Source: an uncultured Lachnospiraceae bacterium
Lineage (GTDB): Bacteria; Bacillota; Clostridia; Lachnospirales; Lachnospiraceae
DNA length: 8,796 nt
Direction of reading: 5' to 3'
Assembly (NCBI GenBank): GCA_910588535.1
Contig: CAJUOO010000092.1
Location: forward strand, 1 to 8,796
Shown: positions 1-6,265 of the stretch, piece by piece
How positions within the stretch are numbered: position 1 is the first letter of the stretch
Layout of the letters: every line of letters begins with the position of its first letter
The notes under the pieces: generated by a model
Told to the model about the DNA's origin: nothing
The model's database searches: none
What the model saw: only the letters and a program-made list of their open reading frames with translations
Made by a program: the position numbers and the translations under genes

Positions 1-60
1 ACTGGCTATACGAACCTCCCCCGAAAATGATAGAAGAACATTCATCCTACAAGAAATTAT
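1..60. repeat. Partial copy of a dispersed repeat abutting purB
   Basis: These 60 bases match 5879-5938 in the same orientation, with about nine mismatches, so this is a second copy of the right end of the palindromic element at 5594-5940. The copy is cut by the window edge and presumably continues to the left. Its inner boundary coincides with the purB stop codon (TAA at 59-57 on the minus strand). A stem at 15-20/32-37 survives only when read as minus-strand RNA, where the changed bases become G-U pairs. No poly-U tract follows, so it is not an obvious intrinsic terminator. Confidence 0.75.
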
Positions 61-1487
61 ACCTTAATGTCTGCTTTCAGCCCAAGCAGCTCCTTATTGG
101 CATCCAGCACTGGTCTCACCACATTCGCAAGAAAGCTCTCTGTCTGCTCCTTTGCTCTTCCTGTATATTTTGCTGGGTCCATTGTCCTTTTCAGTTCCTC
201 CAGCGTCAAATTAAACGCTGGATCTGCCGCAATCAGCTCAAGAAGATTATTCTCTCTTCCCTCCACCTTGACATTTCTTCCTGCCTCCATGGATAACTCT
301 CTGATCCTCTCATGAAGCTCCTGCCTGTCACCGCCTGCCTTCACGGCATCCATCATAATATTCTCCGTCGCCATAAAAGGTAATTCTGCCATCAATCTCT
401 TCTCTATCACCTTAGGGTACACCACCAACCCATCCACAACATTTAAATATAGATCCAAAATACCATCTATGGCAAGAAATGCCTCAGGCACAGACAGACG
501 CTTGTTCGCCGAATCATCCAGAGTTCTCTCAAACCATTGTGTCGCGGAGGTTATCGCCGGATTCATAGCATCCACCATCACATATCTGGCGAGGGAAGCA
601 ATTCTCTCGCTCCTCATCGGATTTCTCTTATATGCCATCGCGGAGGAACCTATCTGATTCTTCTCAAAAGGTTCTTCTATCTCCTTTAAATGCTGCAAAA
701 GGCGAATATCATTGGAAAATTTATGCGCACTTGCCGCGATCCCGGCAAGAACATTCAACACTCTTGTATCAACCTTGCGGGAGTAGGTCTGTCCCGATAC
801 CGGATAGCAGCTCTGAAATCCCATCTTCTTGGCTATCATGGGATCTATTCTGTCAATCTTTTCCTGATCTCCGTCAAACAGCTCCAGAAAACTCGCCTGT
901 GTCCCAGTTGTTCCCTTGGACCCCAACAGCTTTAAGCTCTCAATCACATGCTCCAGATCTTCTAAATCAAGCATTAGCTCCTGTATCCAAAGTGTGGCAC
1001 GTTTTCCCACTGTGGTGGGCTGTGCCGGCTGAAAATGAGTGAAGGCAAGTGTGGGCTGTGCCTTATAGGTATCAGCAAATTCTGCAAGCTCATGGATCAC
1101 ATTCAGAAGCTTTTTATGTACCAGACGCAGAGCCTCCCTCATCACAATAATATCTGTATTATCTCCCACATAGCAGGAGGTCGCGCCAAGGTGAATAATC
1201 CCCTTTGCCTTGGGACATTGAACACCATAGGCGTAGACGTGGGACATAACATCATGACGAACCAGCGCCTCTCTCTCCCTTGCCACCTCATAATTAATAT
1301 CGTCCTGATGCTCCTTCAGCTCATCAATCTGTTCCTGCGTTATCGCAAGCCCCAGCTCATGCTCTACCTCAGCAAGAGCAATCCACAGCTTTCTCCATGT
1401 TCGGAATTTCATATCCGGTGAGAAGATATATTGCATCTCCCTGCTGGCATAGCGCTCCGATAACGGGCTCTGATATCTGTCGTTCAT
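57..1487 (-). CDS. purB: Adenylosuccinate lyase
   Basis: PurB catalyses two fumarate-releasing steps of purine synthesis: SAICAR to AICAR and adenylosuccinate to AMP. It is a cytosolic homotetramer of the fumarase/aspartase superfamily. From the chosen start the protein has 476 residues, usual for the longer PurB type. Visible motifs are RHDVMSHV near residue 77, HLGATS near 99, THFQPAQPTT near 150 with the likely general-acid His151, and the signature loop GSSAMAYKRNP at 280-290 carrying the catalytic serine. The start at 1487 is preferred over an upstream ATG at 1520, because AAGGAGG lies 5 bases before it and the family start resembles MNDRYQSPL. It lies 147 bases after purF, is preceded by a pseudoknot that reaches almost to the ribosome site, and ends in a dispersed repeat. 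The identification is very secure. Confidence 0.97.
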   Translation of the reverse strand: MNDRYQSPLSERYASREMQYIFSPDMKFRTWRKLWIALAEVEHELGLAITQEQIDELKEHQDDINYEVAREREALVRHDVMSHVYAYGVQCPKAKGIIHLGATSCYVGDNTDIIVMREALRLVHKKLLNVIHELAEFADTYKAQPTLAFTHFQPAQPTTVGKRATLWIQELMLDLEDLEHVIESLKLLGSKGTTGTQASFLELFDGDQEKIDRIDPMIAKKMGFQSCYPVSGQTYSRKVDTRVLNVLAGIAASAHKFSNDIRLLQHLKEIEEPFEKNQIGSSAMAYKRNPMRSERIASLARYVMVDAMNPAITSATQWFERTLDDSANKRLSVPEAFLAIDGILDLYLNVVDGLVVYPKVIEKRLMAELPFMATENIMMDAVKAGGDRQELHERIRELSMEAGRNVKVEGRENNLLELIAADPAFNLTLEELKRTMDPAKYTGRAKEQTESFLANVVRPVLDANKELLGLKADIKV

Positions 1488-1504
1488 AGCTTCCTCCTTA
1501 TCTC

Positions 1505-1558
1505 TGCGCTGCTTTTGCACTCTCAGACCTGCGATAGCAGCGCGGACACAAGCCTGAG
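1505..1558 (-). ncRNA. H-type pseudoknot in the purB leader (copy 1)
   Basis: In minus-strand RNA four 7-base segments occur in the order a-b-c-d. Segment a (1558-1552, CUCAGGC) pairs with c (1528-1522, GUCUGAG), and b (1543-1537, GCGCUGC) pairs with d (1512-1506, GCAGCGC). This gives interlocked stems with loops of 8, 8 and 9 nt, the last one A-rich. Segment d ends about 6 bases before the purB AAGGAGG, a position suited to translational control. A second copy with compensatory changes lies at 5504-5558. The geometry resembles small pseudoknot riboswitches such as SAM-II or preQ1-I, but the sequence matches no class I recognise. A ligand or protein effector is inference only. Confidence 0.6.
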
Positions 1559-1582
1559 AACTATAACAGACAAAACAACATC

Positions 1583-1611
1583 GTTTTATCTGGCTGACAT
1601 ATCCCTCACAA
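1583..1611 (-). promoter_or_regulatory. Weak candidate promoter before purB
   Basis: On the minus strand TTGTGA (1611-1606) and TAAAAC (1588-1583) are separated by 17 bases; each matches the sigma-A consensus at four of six positions. A TATAGT at 1565-1560 lies next to the pseudoknot but has no good -35. This could give purB its own transcript starting just before the pseudoknot. Read-through from purF is the alternative. Confidence 0.3.
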
Positions 1612-1634
1612 AAAGAGAGCCCATCCCGACAAGA

Positions 1635-3074
1635 TCAATTATCATGTTCGCCGCGAATATCCTCCTTGGGCGGTTCAAGCGGATAAGCTCCTGTAAAACA
1701 CCCTTTACAGATAGAAAGCCCTTCTGCCATCTTGGCAAGCCGCTCCACCTTCAAGTATGCCAGCGTATCTGCTCCAATTATCTGACAGACCTCCTCCACT
1801 GTTCTCCCATGCGCGATAAGCTGCTCCTCTGAAGGAATGTCAATGCCAAAATAACATGGATGCAAAAATGGCGGTGCACTGCTTCTCACATGAACCTCCT
1901 TCGCTCCAGCCTCCTTTAACATGCGGACAATTCTGGCACTTGTCGTCCCTCTCACAATGGAATCGTCGATCATAATAATCCTTTTTCCCTCCACCGCTTC
2001 TTTAAGAACATTCAGCTTTACCTGCACGCTGGACTCTCTGCTGTTCTGTTTTGGCTTGATAAAGGTTCTCCCCACATAACTATTCTTGACAAACGCCGTA
2101 CCGTAGGGTATTCCAGACTGCATGGAATAGCCAAGTGCTGCTATATTCCCGGACTCTGGTACCCCTACCACCAGATCGGCCTCCACCGGGCTGTCCATAG
2201 CCAAAAACTTACCAGCCTGTATTCTGGAATGATACACACTCACATTATCAAAAACACTGTCTGGTCTGGCAAAATAGATATACTCAAATATACACCTTGC
2301 CTCCTGCTCCTTTGGAAGACACATGGAGGTATCACTCTCAATTCCATTTTTTGTGATTGTCACAATCTCGCCCGGAAGCACATCCCTGATAAATTCTGCG
2401 CCCACCGTGTCCAAAGCACAGCTCTCTGACGCAAGAATATAGGCATTGTCTCTTCTGCCAATGCAAAGCGGCTTAAAGCCAAAGGGATCTCTTGCACCAA
2501 TAAGCTTTCTTGGACTCATGACAATCAGGGAATAGGCTCCCTTAATCTTTCTCATCGCCGCTGCCACTGCCCCTTCTACTGTCGGCATCTTCACGCGCTC
2601 CCTCGCGATGTGATAGGCGATCACCTCTGAGTCAATTGTAGTCTGAAAGATCGCTCCATTGTACTCCAATTCTCTGCGAAGCTCCGGCGCATTGATAAGA
2701 TTTCCATTGTGTGCGAGAGCTAAGGTTCCCTTAATATAATTTAATACCAGAGGCTGTGCATTTTCCCTTGTGCTGCTCCCTGCCGTGGAATATCGCACAT
2801 GTCCCACTCCGATATCCCCGTGTAGCTTCTCAAGTCCATCTGGTGTAAATACCTCATTAACAAGCCCCATCCCCTTCACGGAGCTCACCTTCCCCTTCGG
2901 TCCCTCTGTATCACTCACAGCAATACCACAGCTCTCCTGCCCTCTGTGCTGCAGAGCAAACAATCCATAATAGATGGTAGATGCCACATCATGCTTGTCA
3001 AAATCATATACTCCAAAGACTCCGCACTCCTCATGCAGCTCATCTGCTATATCCATACGGTTGATATTTTCCAT
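1635..3074 (-). CDS. purF: Amidophosphoribosyltransferase, iron-sulfur type
   Basis: PurF makes 5-phosphoribosylamine from PRPP and glutamine, the committed step of de novo purine synthesis. The 479-residue protein begins with a 16-residue propeptide expected to be cleaved to expose Cys17 (ECGVFGVY), the glutaminase nucleophile. The Ntn-hydrolase half shows RGQES (44-48), HVRYSTAGSS (92-101) and AHNGNL (121-126). The phosphoribosyltransferase half carries the PRPP loop IIMIDDSIVRGTT (366-378). Cys261, Cys407, Cys456 and Cys459 (CKGC) fit the four ligands of the [4Fe-4S] cluster of the Bacillus-type enzyme, which is oxygen-labile. In the start region only a modest site (AAGGATTAGGG) precedes the ATG. 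It lies 67 bases after purC, with a GC-rich palindrome in between, and purB follows, consistent with one operon. Very secure. Confidence 0.97.
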   Translation of the reverse strand: MENINRMDIADELHEECGVFGVYDFDKHDVASTIYYGLFALQHRGQESCGIAVSDTEGPKGKVSSVKGMGLVNEVFTPDGLEKLHGDIGVGHVRYSTAGSSTRENAQPLVLNYIKGTLALAHNGNLINAPELRRELEYNGAIFQTTIDSEVIAYHIARERVKMPTVEGAVAAAMRKIKGAYSLIVMSPRKLIGARDPFGFKPLCIGRRDNAYILASESCALDTVGAEFIRDVLPGEIVTITKNGIESDTSMCLPKEQEARCIFEYIYFARPDSVFDNVSVYHSRIQAGKFLAMDSPVEADLVVGVPESGNIAALGYSMQSGIPYGTAFVKNSYVGRTFIKPKQNSRESSVQVKLNVLKEAVEGKRIIMIDDSIVRGTTSARIVRMLKEAGAKEVHVRSSAPPFLHPCYFGIDIPSEEQLIAHGRTVEEVCQIIGADTLAYLKVERLAKMAEGLSICKGCFTGAYPLEPPKEDIRGEHDN

Positions 3075-3108
3075 ATTTCCCTAATCCTTCCCTGATGAAG
3101 CCAAAATA

Positions 3109-3131
3109 GGGGGGCAGGCGCGCCTGTCCCC
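3109..3131. repeat. GC-rich palindrome between purC and purF
   Basis: A perfect 12-bp palindrome, CAGGCG/CGCCTG, is flanked by a G6 run on one side and TCCCC on the other. As RNA it can form a strong hairpin with one mismatch and a small loop. It lies 10 bases past the purC stop and 35 before the purF start. No U-run follows on either strand, so it is not a standard terminator. It could stabilise the purC message end, attenuate transcription or be a small dispersed palindrome. Confidence 0.65.
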
Positions 3132-3141
3132 ACATTCCAAC

Positions 3142-3849
3142 TTACTGAATCCCAAGTCTCTTAAATACTTCCTCGTATGCATCCTCCACATTGCCAAGGT
3201 CCCTACGAAAACGATCCTTGTCAAGCTTTTCCCTAGTCTTCATATCCCAGAGCCTGCAGGTATCCGGGGAAATCTCATCTGCCAGAACAATCTCCCCCTT
3301 ATATCTTCCAAATTCCAACTTAAAATCAATTAATTCTATTCCAAGTCCTGCAAAATACTCCTGCATTACTTTATTTATCTTAAATACATATTCCGTGATT
3401 GTATCAATCTCTTCTCTTGTCGCTGCTCCAATCGCAATCGCATAATAATCATTGATCATCGGATCGCCGAGTGCATCATCCTTATAGCTAAATTCCAAAG
3501 TCGGCGCCAGAAGCTTTTTTCCTTCCTCAATGCCAAGCTTCTTCGAGAAGCTGCCCGCTGCCACATTTCTAATAATTACCTCTAATGGAACAATCTCAAC
3601 CTTCTTCACTGCAGTTTCTCTGTCACTCAATTCTTCAATTAAATGAGTTGGAATTTCTTCCTTCTCCAAAAGCTTAAAGATATGGTTTGTCATGCGGTTG
3701 TTGATAGCACCCTTCCCGACAATCGTACCCTTCTTCTGCCCGTTAAAAGCGGTCGCGTCATCCTTATAATCAACGATCAACACATCTGGGTCCTCTGTCG
3801 TATATACCTTCTTTGCCTTTCCTTCATAGAGTAATTCCAATTTTTCCAT
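3142..3849 (-). CDS. purC: Phosphoribosylaminoimidazole-succinocarboxamide synthase
   Basis: PurC is the SAICAR synthase: it joins CAIR and aspartate using ATP, and its product is the substrate of PurB encoded two genes downstream. The 235-residue length is typical of the bacterial single-domain enzyme. Visible motifs are the N-terminal LLYEGKAKKVY (6-16), the nucleotide-binding DYKDDATAFNG (27-37), RNVAAGSFSKKLG (94-106), LIDFKLEFG (173-181) and DEISPDTCRLWD (191-202). The start ATG fits the family N-terminus, although AAGGAG lies an unusually long 14 bases upstream and a nearer GGTGG may assist. It is the first gene of the purC-purF-purB run and has its own promoter at 3902-3930. No purine riboswitch fold is seen in the short leader of about 45 bases. 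Very secure. Confidence 0.97.
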   Translation of the reverse strand: MEKLELLYEGKAKKVYTTEDPDVLIVDYKDDATAFNGQKKGTIVGKGAINNRMTNHIFKLLEKEEIPTHLIEELSDRETAVKKVEIVPLEVIIRNVAAGSFSKKLGIEEGKKLLAPTLEFSYKDDALGDPMINDYYAIAIGAATREEIDTITEYVFKINKVMQEYFAGLGIELIDFKLEFGRYKGEIVLADEISPDTCRLWDMKTREKLDKDRFRRDLGNVEDAYEEVFKRLGIQ

Positions 3850-3893
3850 CTCTGGCCACCAATCTCCTTTTTCTTATGATATATATTTGTGAT

Positions 3894-3906
3894 CAAGTTC
3901 GATTAT
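3894..3906 (-). promoter_or_regulatory. PurBox-like site at the purC promoter
   Basis: The minus-strand sequence ATAATCGAACTTG agrees with the Bacillus PurR PurBox consensus as I recall it (AWWWCCGAACWWT) at 11 of 13 positions and overlaps the -10 element. Repression by a PurR-type protein would fit the gene content. Bacillus operators normally have two inverted PurBoxes and I find only one here, so this is tentative. Confidence 0.35.
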
Positions 3907-3930
3907 AATACAGCCCCTGTGTAAAATCAA
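3902..3930 (-). promoter_or_regulatory. Sigma-A promoter of purC-purF-purB
   Basis: On the minus strand TTGATT (3930-3925) is followed after 17 bases by a perfect TATAAT (3907-3902). The expected start is near 3895, giving a leader of about 45 bases before the purC ATG. It sits 11 bases past the end of the nitroreductase gene. No terminator separates the two units, so some read-through is possible. Confidence 0.75.
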
Positions 3931-3940
3931 TACCAATTTC

Positions 3941-4459
3941 CTATTTTACATAAACAACCACGCCTTTGCGCACCTTTGGAGCAATCTCTGTCTCGTCGGG
4001 ATAGCCAAGCGCCGCCATGCCATAAACCACATGATCAGCGGGAACAGAAAGTTCTGTCAAAACCTCACGGACAGCAAGACGATCTGAGATTCCATTTAGC
4101 TGGTTGATCCACACAGAACCAACACCAAGAGAGTGCGCTGCCAAAAAGATATTTTCCATCGCGCAGGCATTGTCCTCCTTGCCAAAGGGGCTCTCTCTTA
4201 GATTAGAAGGAATTATCAGCACTTCTGGATGATACATGCAATAATTCTCTCTTTCCAGTTCCTTCTCAATCACCTTGGCAAGCTTCTTTATCTTCTCTTT
4301 GCTCTGCACCACAGTAAACTGCCATGTCTCTCTTCCCATAGCACTTGGAGCATGAACCGCCGCCTCAACAATCTGCTTTATATCCTCCTCAGGGATAGGC
4401 TTGCACAAAAAGCTTCGAATACTTCTTCGCGTCAAAATCGTCTCTAATGTCTGATTCAC
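3941..4459 (-). CDS. Nitroreductase-family FMN oxidoreductase
   Basis: This is a small flavoprotein of the NAD(P)H nitroreductase fold, normally a homodimer binding FMN; the physiological substrate cannot be told from sequence. Starting at GTG 4459 the protein has 172 residues and opens with the family pattern NQTLETILTRRSIRSF, in which the Arg-Arg-Ser contacts the FMN phosphate. HAPSAMGRETW (about 36-46), ENIFLAAHSLGVGSVWIN and ALGYP are further family blocks. The GTG is chosen because AGGAG lies 8 bases before it. An in-frame ATG at 4507 lacks a ribosome site, and one at 4561 would overlap the upstream gene. It lies 55 bases after the PTS IIA gene and probably shares its transcript. Family call is secure, function open. 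Confidence 0.88.
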   Translation of the reverse strand: MNQTLETILTRRSIRSFLCKPIPEEDIKQIVEAAVHAPSAMGRETWQFTVVQSKEKIKKLAKVIEKELERENYCMYHPEVLIIPSNLRESPFGKEDNACAMENIFLAAHSLGVGSVWINQLNGISDRLAVREVLTELSVPADHVVYGMAALGYPDETEIAPKVRKGVVVYVK

Positions 4460-4514
4460 GACACACTCTCCTCTCTCTATTGGATACCCTGTTATTTCTT
4501 CTACCATCTTATTT

Positions 4515-5000
4515 CTAGAAAGCACAGACTTTCGTCTCGTTCTGTACTGCATCCATGCCACTTATAAATTTCAGATTTGCAAATTCATCCATATTTGTGA
4601 CAATCATAATGCAATCTGCCGCTAAACCTTTGCTCTCAATTAACGCCTGATCAAATTCCAGCAACGGCTCCCCCTGCTTTACCTTTTTTCCTGACTCTGT
4701 GAGTACTCGGAATCCCTCGCCACCAAGGGACACTGTATCAATGCCCACATGAATCAAAAGCTCCGCCCCATTACTCAACACCATGCCAAACGCATGGCTT
4801 GTCTCTGCTATCATAGAGATCTCACCATTACATGGAGCTGTGATCGTGTTTCCACTTGGACGGATCGCGATCCCATCTCCCAAAGCTTTTGACGAAAACA
4901 CTGGATCATTTACTTCAGTAATAGGAATTACCTGCCCCGAAACATATGCCTTCAATTCCTTTCCTGTCTCCACCTTTTCCTTCCGCTTAAAAAATGCCAT
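4515..5000 (-). CDS. PTS glucose-family IIA component (EIIA-Glc-like)
   Basis: This is a soluble phosphocarrier of the sugar phosphotransferase system. It takes phosphate from HPr and passes it to a IIB domain. The 161 residues form one stand-alone IIA domain: TAPCNGEI (54-61), SHAFGM with His69, and the phosphorylation site LLIHVGIDTV with His84. The two histidines are 15 apart, as are His75 and His90 in the E. coli protein. The N-terminal MAFFKRK stretch is basic and short. AAAGGAG lies 8 bases before the ATG. No IIB or IIC gene is nearby, so it may serve transporters encoded elsewhere or have a regulatory role. It leads a transcript with the nitroreductase, and its promoter overlaps an operator-like inverted repeat. 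Confidence 0.92.
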   Translation of the reverse strand: MAFFKRKEKVETGKELKAYVSGQVIPITEVNDPVFSSKALGDGIAIRPSGNTITAPCNGEISMIAETSHAFGMVLSNGAELLIHVGIDTVSLGGEGFRVLTESGKKVKQGEPLLEFDQALIESKGLAADCIMIVTNMDEFANLKFISGMDAVQNETKVCAF

Positions 5001-5079
5001 ACCATACTCTCCTTTCTTTTCCTTCTCAGAGTCTATCTCTGCACCTATCCTCTTCTACATTGTTATATTCCTCTTATGG

Positions 5080-5110
5080 TAAAATATACTATAAGAATAA
5101 GTATATTTTA
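5080..5110. promoter_or_regulatory. Perfect 11-bp inverted repeat, operator-like
   Basis: TAAAATATACT (5080-5090) and its exact reverse complement (5100-5110) flank a 9-base spacer. The repeat covers the -10 and expected start of the promoter for the PTS IIA gene, the position of a repressor operator. As an RNA hairpin it would be all A-U rich and weak, and no U-run follows, so a protein-binding site is more likely. Confidence 0.55.
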
Positions 5111-5133
5111 AATGATCCATCAGAGATAGTCAA
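5105..5133 (-). promoter_or_regulatory. Promoter of the PTS IIA-nitroreductase unit
   Basis: On the minus strand TTGACT (5133-5128) and TAAAAT (5110-5105) are spaced by 17 bases, each matching consensus at five of six positions. The predicted start near 5097 gives a leader of about 95 bases before the ATG at 5000. Confidence 0.65.
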
Positions 5134-5218
5134 TCCATATAGATTATCTTTTCATCATAATCAAAAGCGAGGCAGCACCGCCATTTCTCTCTTATCATGT
5201 ACCAGTTTCCTCTGCAAA

Positions 5219-5314
5219 TCAGTCCCAGTTCCTGTCATTTTCAAAAATAGAACTAACACCATCCCACTGACTCTCGACAATAGGTATGATAAAATATGTT
5301 TTACAATCAAACAT
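5219..5314 (-). CDS. Small ORF, 31 residues, unknown
   Basis: An ATG at 5314 has GGAGG placed 6 bases upstream, a good ribosome site. The 31-residue product starts MFDCKTYFIIPIVESQWDG and ends acidic and aromatic (FENDRNWD). It follows the 40-residue ORF by 50 bases on the same strand. I recognise no family. It may be a genuine microprotein or the remains of a longer, frameshifted gene. Another frame is open across the same bases, which weakens the case. Confidence 0.3.
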   Translation of the reverse strand: MFDCKTYFIIPIVESQWDGVSSIFENDRNWD

Positions 5315-5364
5315 ACCAATCCTCCATGTCAGAGCAGTTGACGGCGATGATACACATCAGAAAT

Positions 5365-5487
5365 CTAAAATTTCCGACTGCGATCAAAGCATATGAGGGA
5401 CTCTAACTCAAATTGCTGAACCATTCGTGCATCCGCATGATGTTTCACAATATCTGGCATACTTGACAAATCTTTTATTATAGCCAT
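5365..5487 (-). CDS. Small ORF, 40 residues, behind a pseudoknot leader
   Basis: An ATG at 5487 is preceded by AGAGG about 7 bases upstream and, before that, by the second copy of the purB-type pseudoknot. The predicted product starts MAIIKDLSSMPDIVKHHADA, is soluble and mixed-charge, and ends CFDRSRKF; there is no signal peptide or membrane segment. No family is recognised. Either it is a regulated microprotein or leader, or the 5' end of a gene whose remainder has decayed, since the following bases hold only a second tiny ORF. The conserved leader and ribosome site are the main support. Confidence 0.4.
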   Translation of the reverse strand: MAIIKDLSSMPDIVKHHADARMVQQFELESLICFDRSRKF

Positions 5488-5503
5488 ACATTTACCTCTT
5501 TTC

Positions 5504-5558
5504 TGCGCTGCTTTATTGTATTTCAAGTCTATGGATGCAGTGCAGAGACAAACTTGAG
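5504..5558 (-). ncRNA. H-type pseudoknot (copy 2), before a small ORF
   Basis: It has the same a-b-c-d arrangement as at purB: a (5558-5552, CUCAAGU) pairs with c (5528-5522, ACUUGAA) and b (5543-5537, GCACUGC) pairs with d (5511-5505, GCAGCGC). Loops are 8, 8 and 10 nt. Relative to the purB copy, stem a/c changes G-C to A-U, G-U to G-C and C-G to U-A, so pairing is kept. Its outermost pair is lost, and stem b/d has one A-C mismatch. The first loop is conserved as UUGU-S-UC-Y. Similarity outside stems and loop is low, which favours selection on structure over a recent duplication. Confidence 0.55.
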
Positions 5559-5593
5559 AGGACTGTCACATTAAGAAAAACATAGACAGTATA

Positions 5594-5940
5594 TTTTAAC
5601 TTCTTGTATATCTTATACATTATCTGCTATTAAAAATCTGTTGTATCATTTTAAAGAAAGTTCCGTCCGGTGAACTGCCTGTGATCCTCTGTCACCCCGC
5701 TCTCGCTTAGTGAAAAACCACAACATATCTGAGACATTCAGCATAGTAGTATAATCCGTCCGCTATTTTCCTCAAGGAACCTATTGAAAAACGTCGGTAC
5801 TTAGCGAGGTTTTTCACAAGCTTAGTATCCGTTACGTTTTTCACTAAGCGCAAGCGGGGTGACGGAGGAAAATAGCGGACGGACTATACGGACCTTCTCC
5901 GAAAATGATAGAAGGACACTCATCCTACAGGAAGTTATAA
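5594..5940. repeat. MITE-like palindromic element
   Basis: About 345 bases without a plausible gene but rich in inverted repeats. The ends are near-matching inverted repeats (TAACTTCTTGTA at 5597-5608, TACAGGAAGTTA at 5926-5937; 11 of 12). Inside, block A (5691-5718) is inverted at 5836-5863 (26 of 28), and block B (5749-5773) is inverted at 5865-5889 (24 of 25). The blocks therefore occur as A-B-A'-B'. A shorter hairpin GCTTAGT/ACTAAGC pairs 5820-5826 with 5843-5849. The right end recurs at 1-60. No transposase is present; I infer a non-autonomous mobile element or a large structured RNA. A target-site duplication is not evident. Confidence 0.65.
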
Positions 5941-6018
5941 GATTATGTTGTATATATGCTATATCTCATATAATCAAAACTTATTGCGACCGTCCCTTTA
6001 TCCTCCTGACTTATATAT

Positions 6019-6207
6019 TTATAATACATCAGGTATATATTTGCCCTCTATTTGTAACCACTGTATTGTGACGGAAATAAGCAAAATGGTCTTTATGTAA
6101 GTGGGGTACAGGGGGATTGCGGCGGCATGGCTTCCAATCGTATCGGCAAGGGCAGCTACGGCTTTTTCAACCACTTTTTCTTCGGTATCGTTGAATATAA
6201 GTAACAT
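6019..6207 (-). pseudogene. Possible gene remnant, unrecognised
   Basis: This 62-codon frame looks protein-like only in its first half (LLIFNDTEEKVVEKAVAALA, then a GSHAAAIPLYPTY stretch), which is more GC-rich than its surroundings. The second half, running into AT-rich sequence, does not. Seven further codons (NGDDNIGR region) are open before the ATG, and AGGAAG sits too close to that ATG to be ideal. It lies 58 bases after the NimA-like gene. I infer the surviving piece of a decayed gene, without a family assignment. The rest of 5941-6265 shows nothing else. Confidence 0.3.
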
Positions 6208-6265
6208 TCTTCCTATGTTATCATCTCCGTTCTATGATGTTGTAACGGCAACCTATCAAACAATG

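Noticed and set aside
1488..1520. Upstream in-frame ATG extending PurB by 11 residues
   Set aside because: The downstream ATG at 1487 has an ideal AAGGAGG and the family N-terminus; the extension would run through the ribosome site and into the pseudoknot.
3850..3895. Purine riboswitch before purC
   Set aside because: The leader is only about 45 bases and lacks the three-way junction and its conserved loop sequences.
4460..4561. Longer nitroreductase starting at 4507 or 4561
   Set aside because: Neither ATG has a ribosome site, the longer one overlaps the PTS IIA gene, and the GTG at 4459 has AGGAG at 8 bases and fits the family start.
5175..5190. GGCGGTGCTGCC followed by a short T-run on the minus strand, possible terminator
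   Set aside because: The stem is only about four pairs with one G-U, and the T-run is four bases, too weak to call.
5594..5940. CRISPR-like or tandem array
   Set aside because: The repeats are inverted and few, with no regular spacing or equal spacers.
5859..6071. 70-residue plus-strand ORF
   Set aside because: It begins inside the palindromic element, has no ribosome site or family resemblance, and reads as non-coding repeat sequence.
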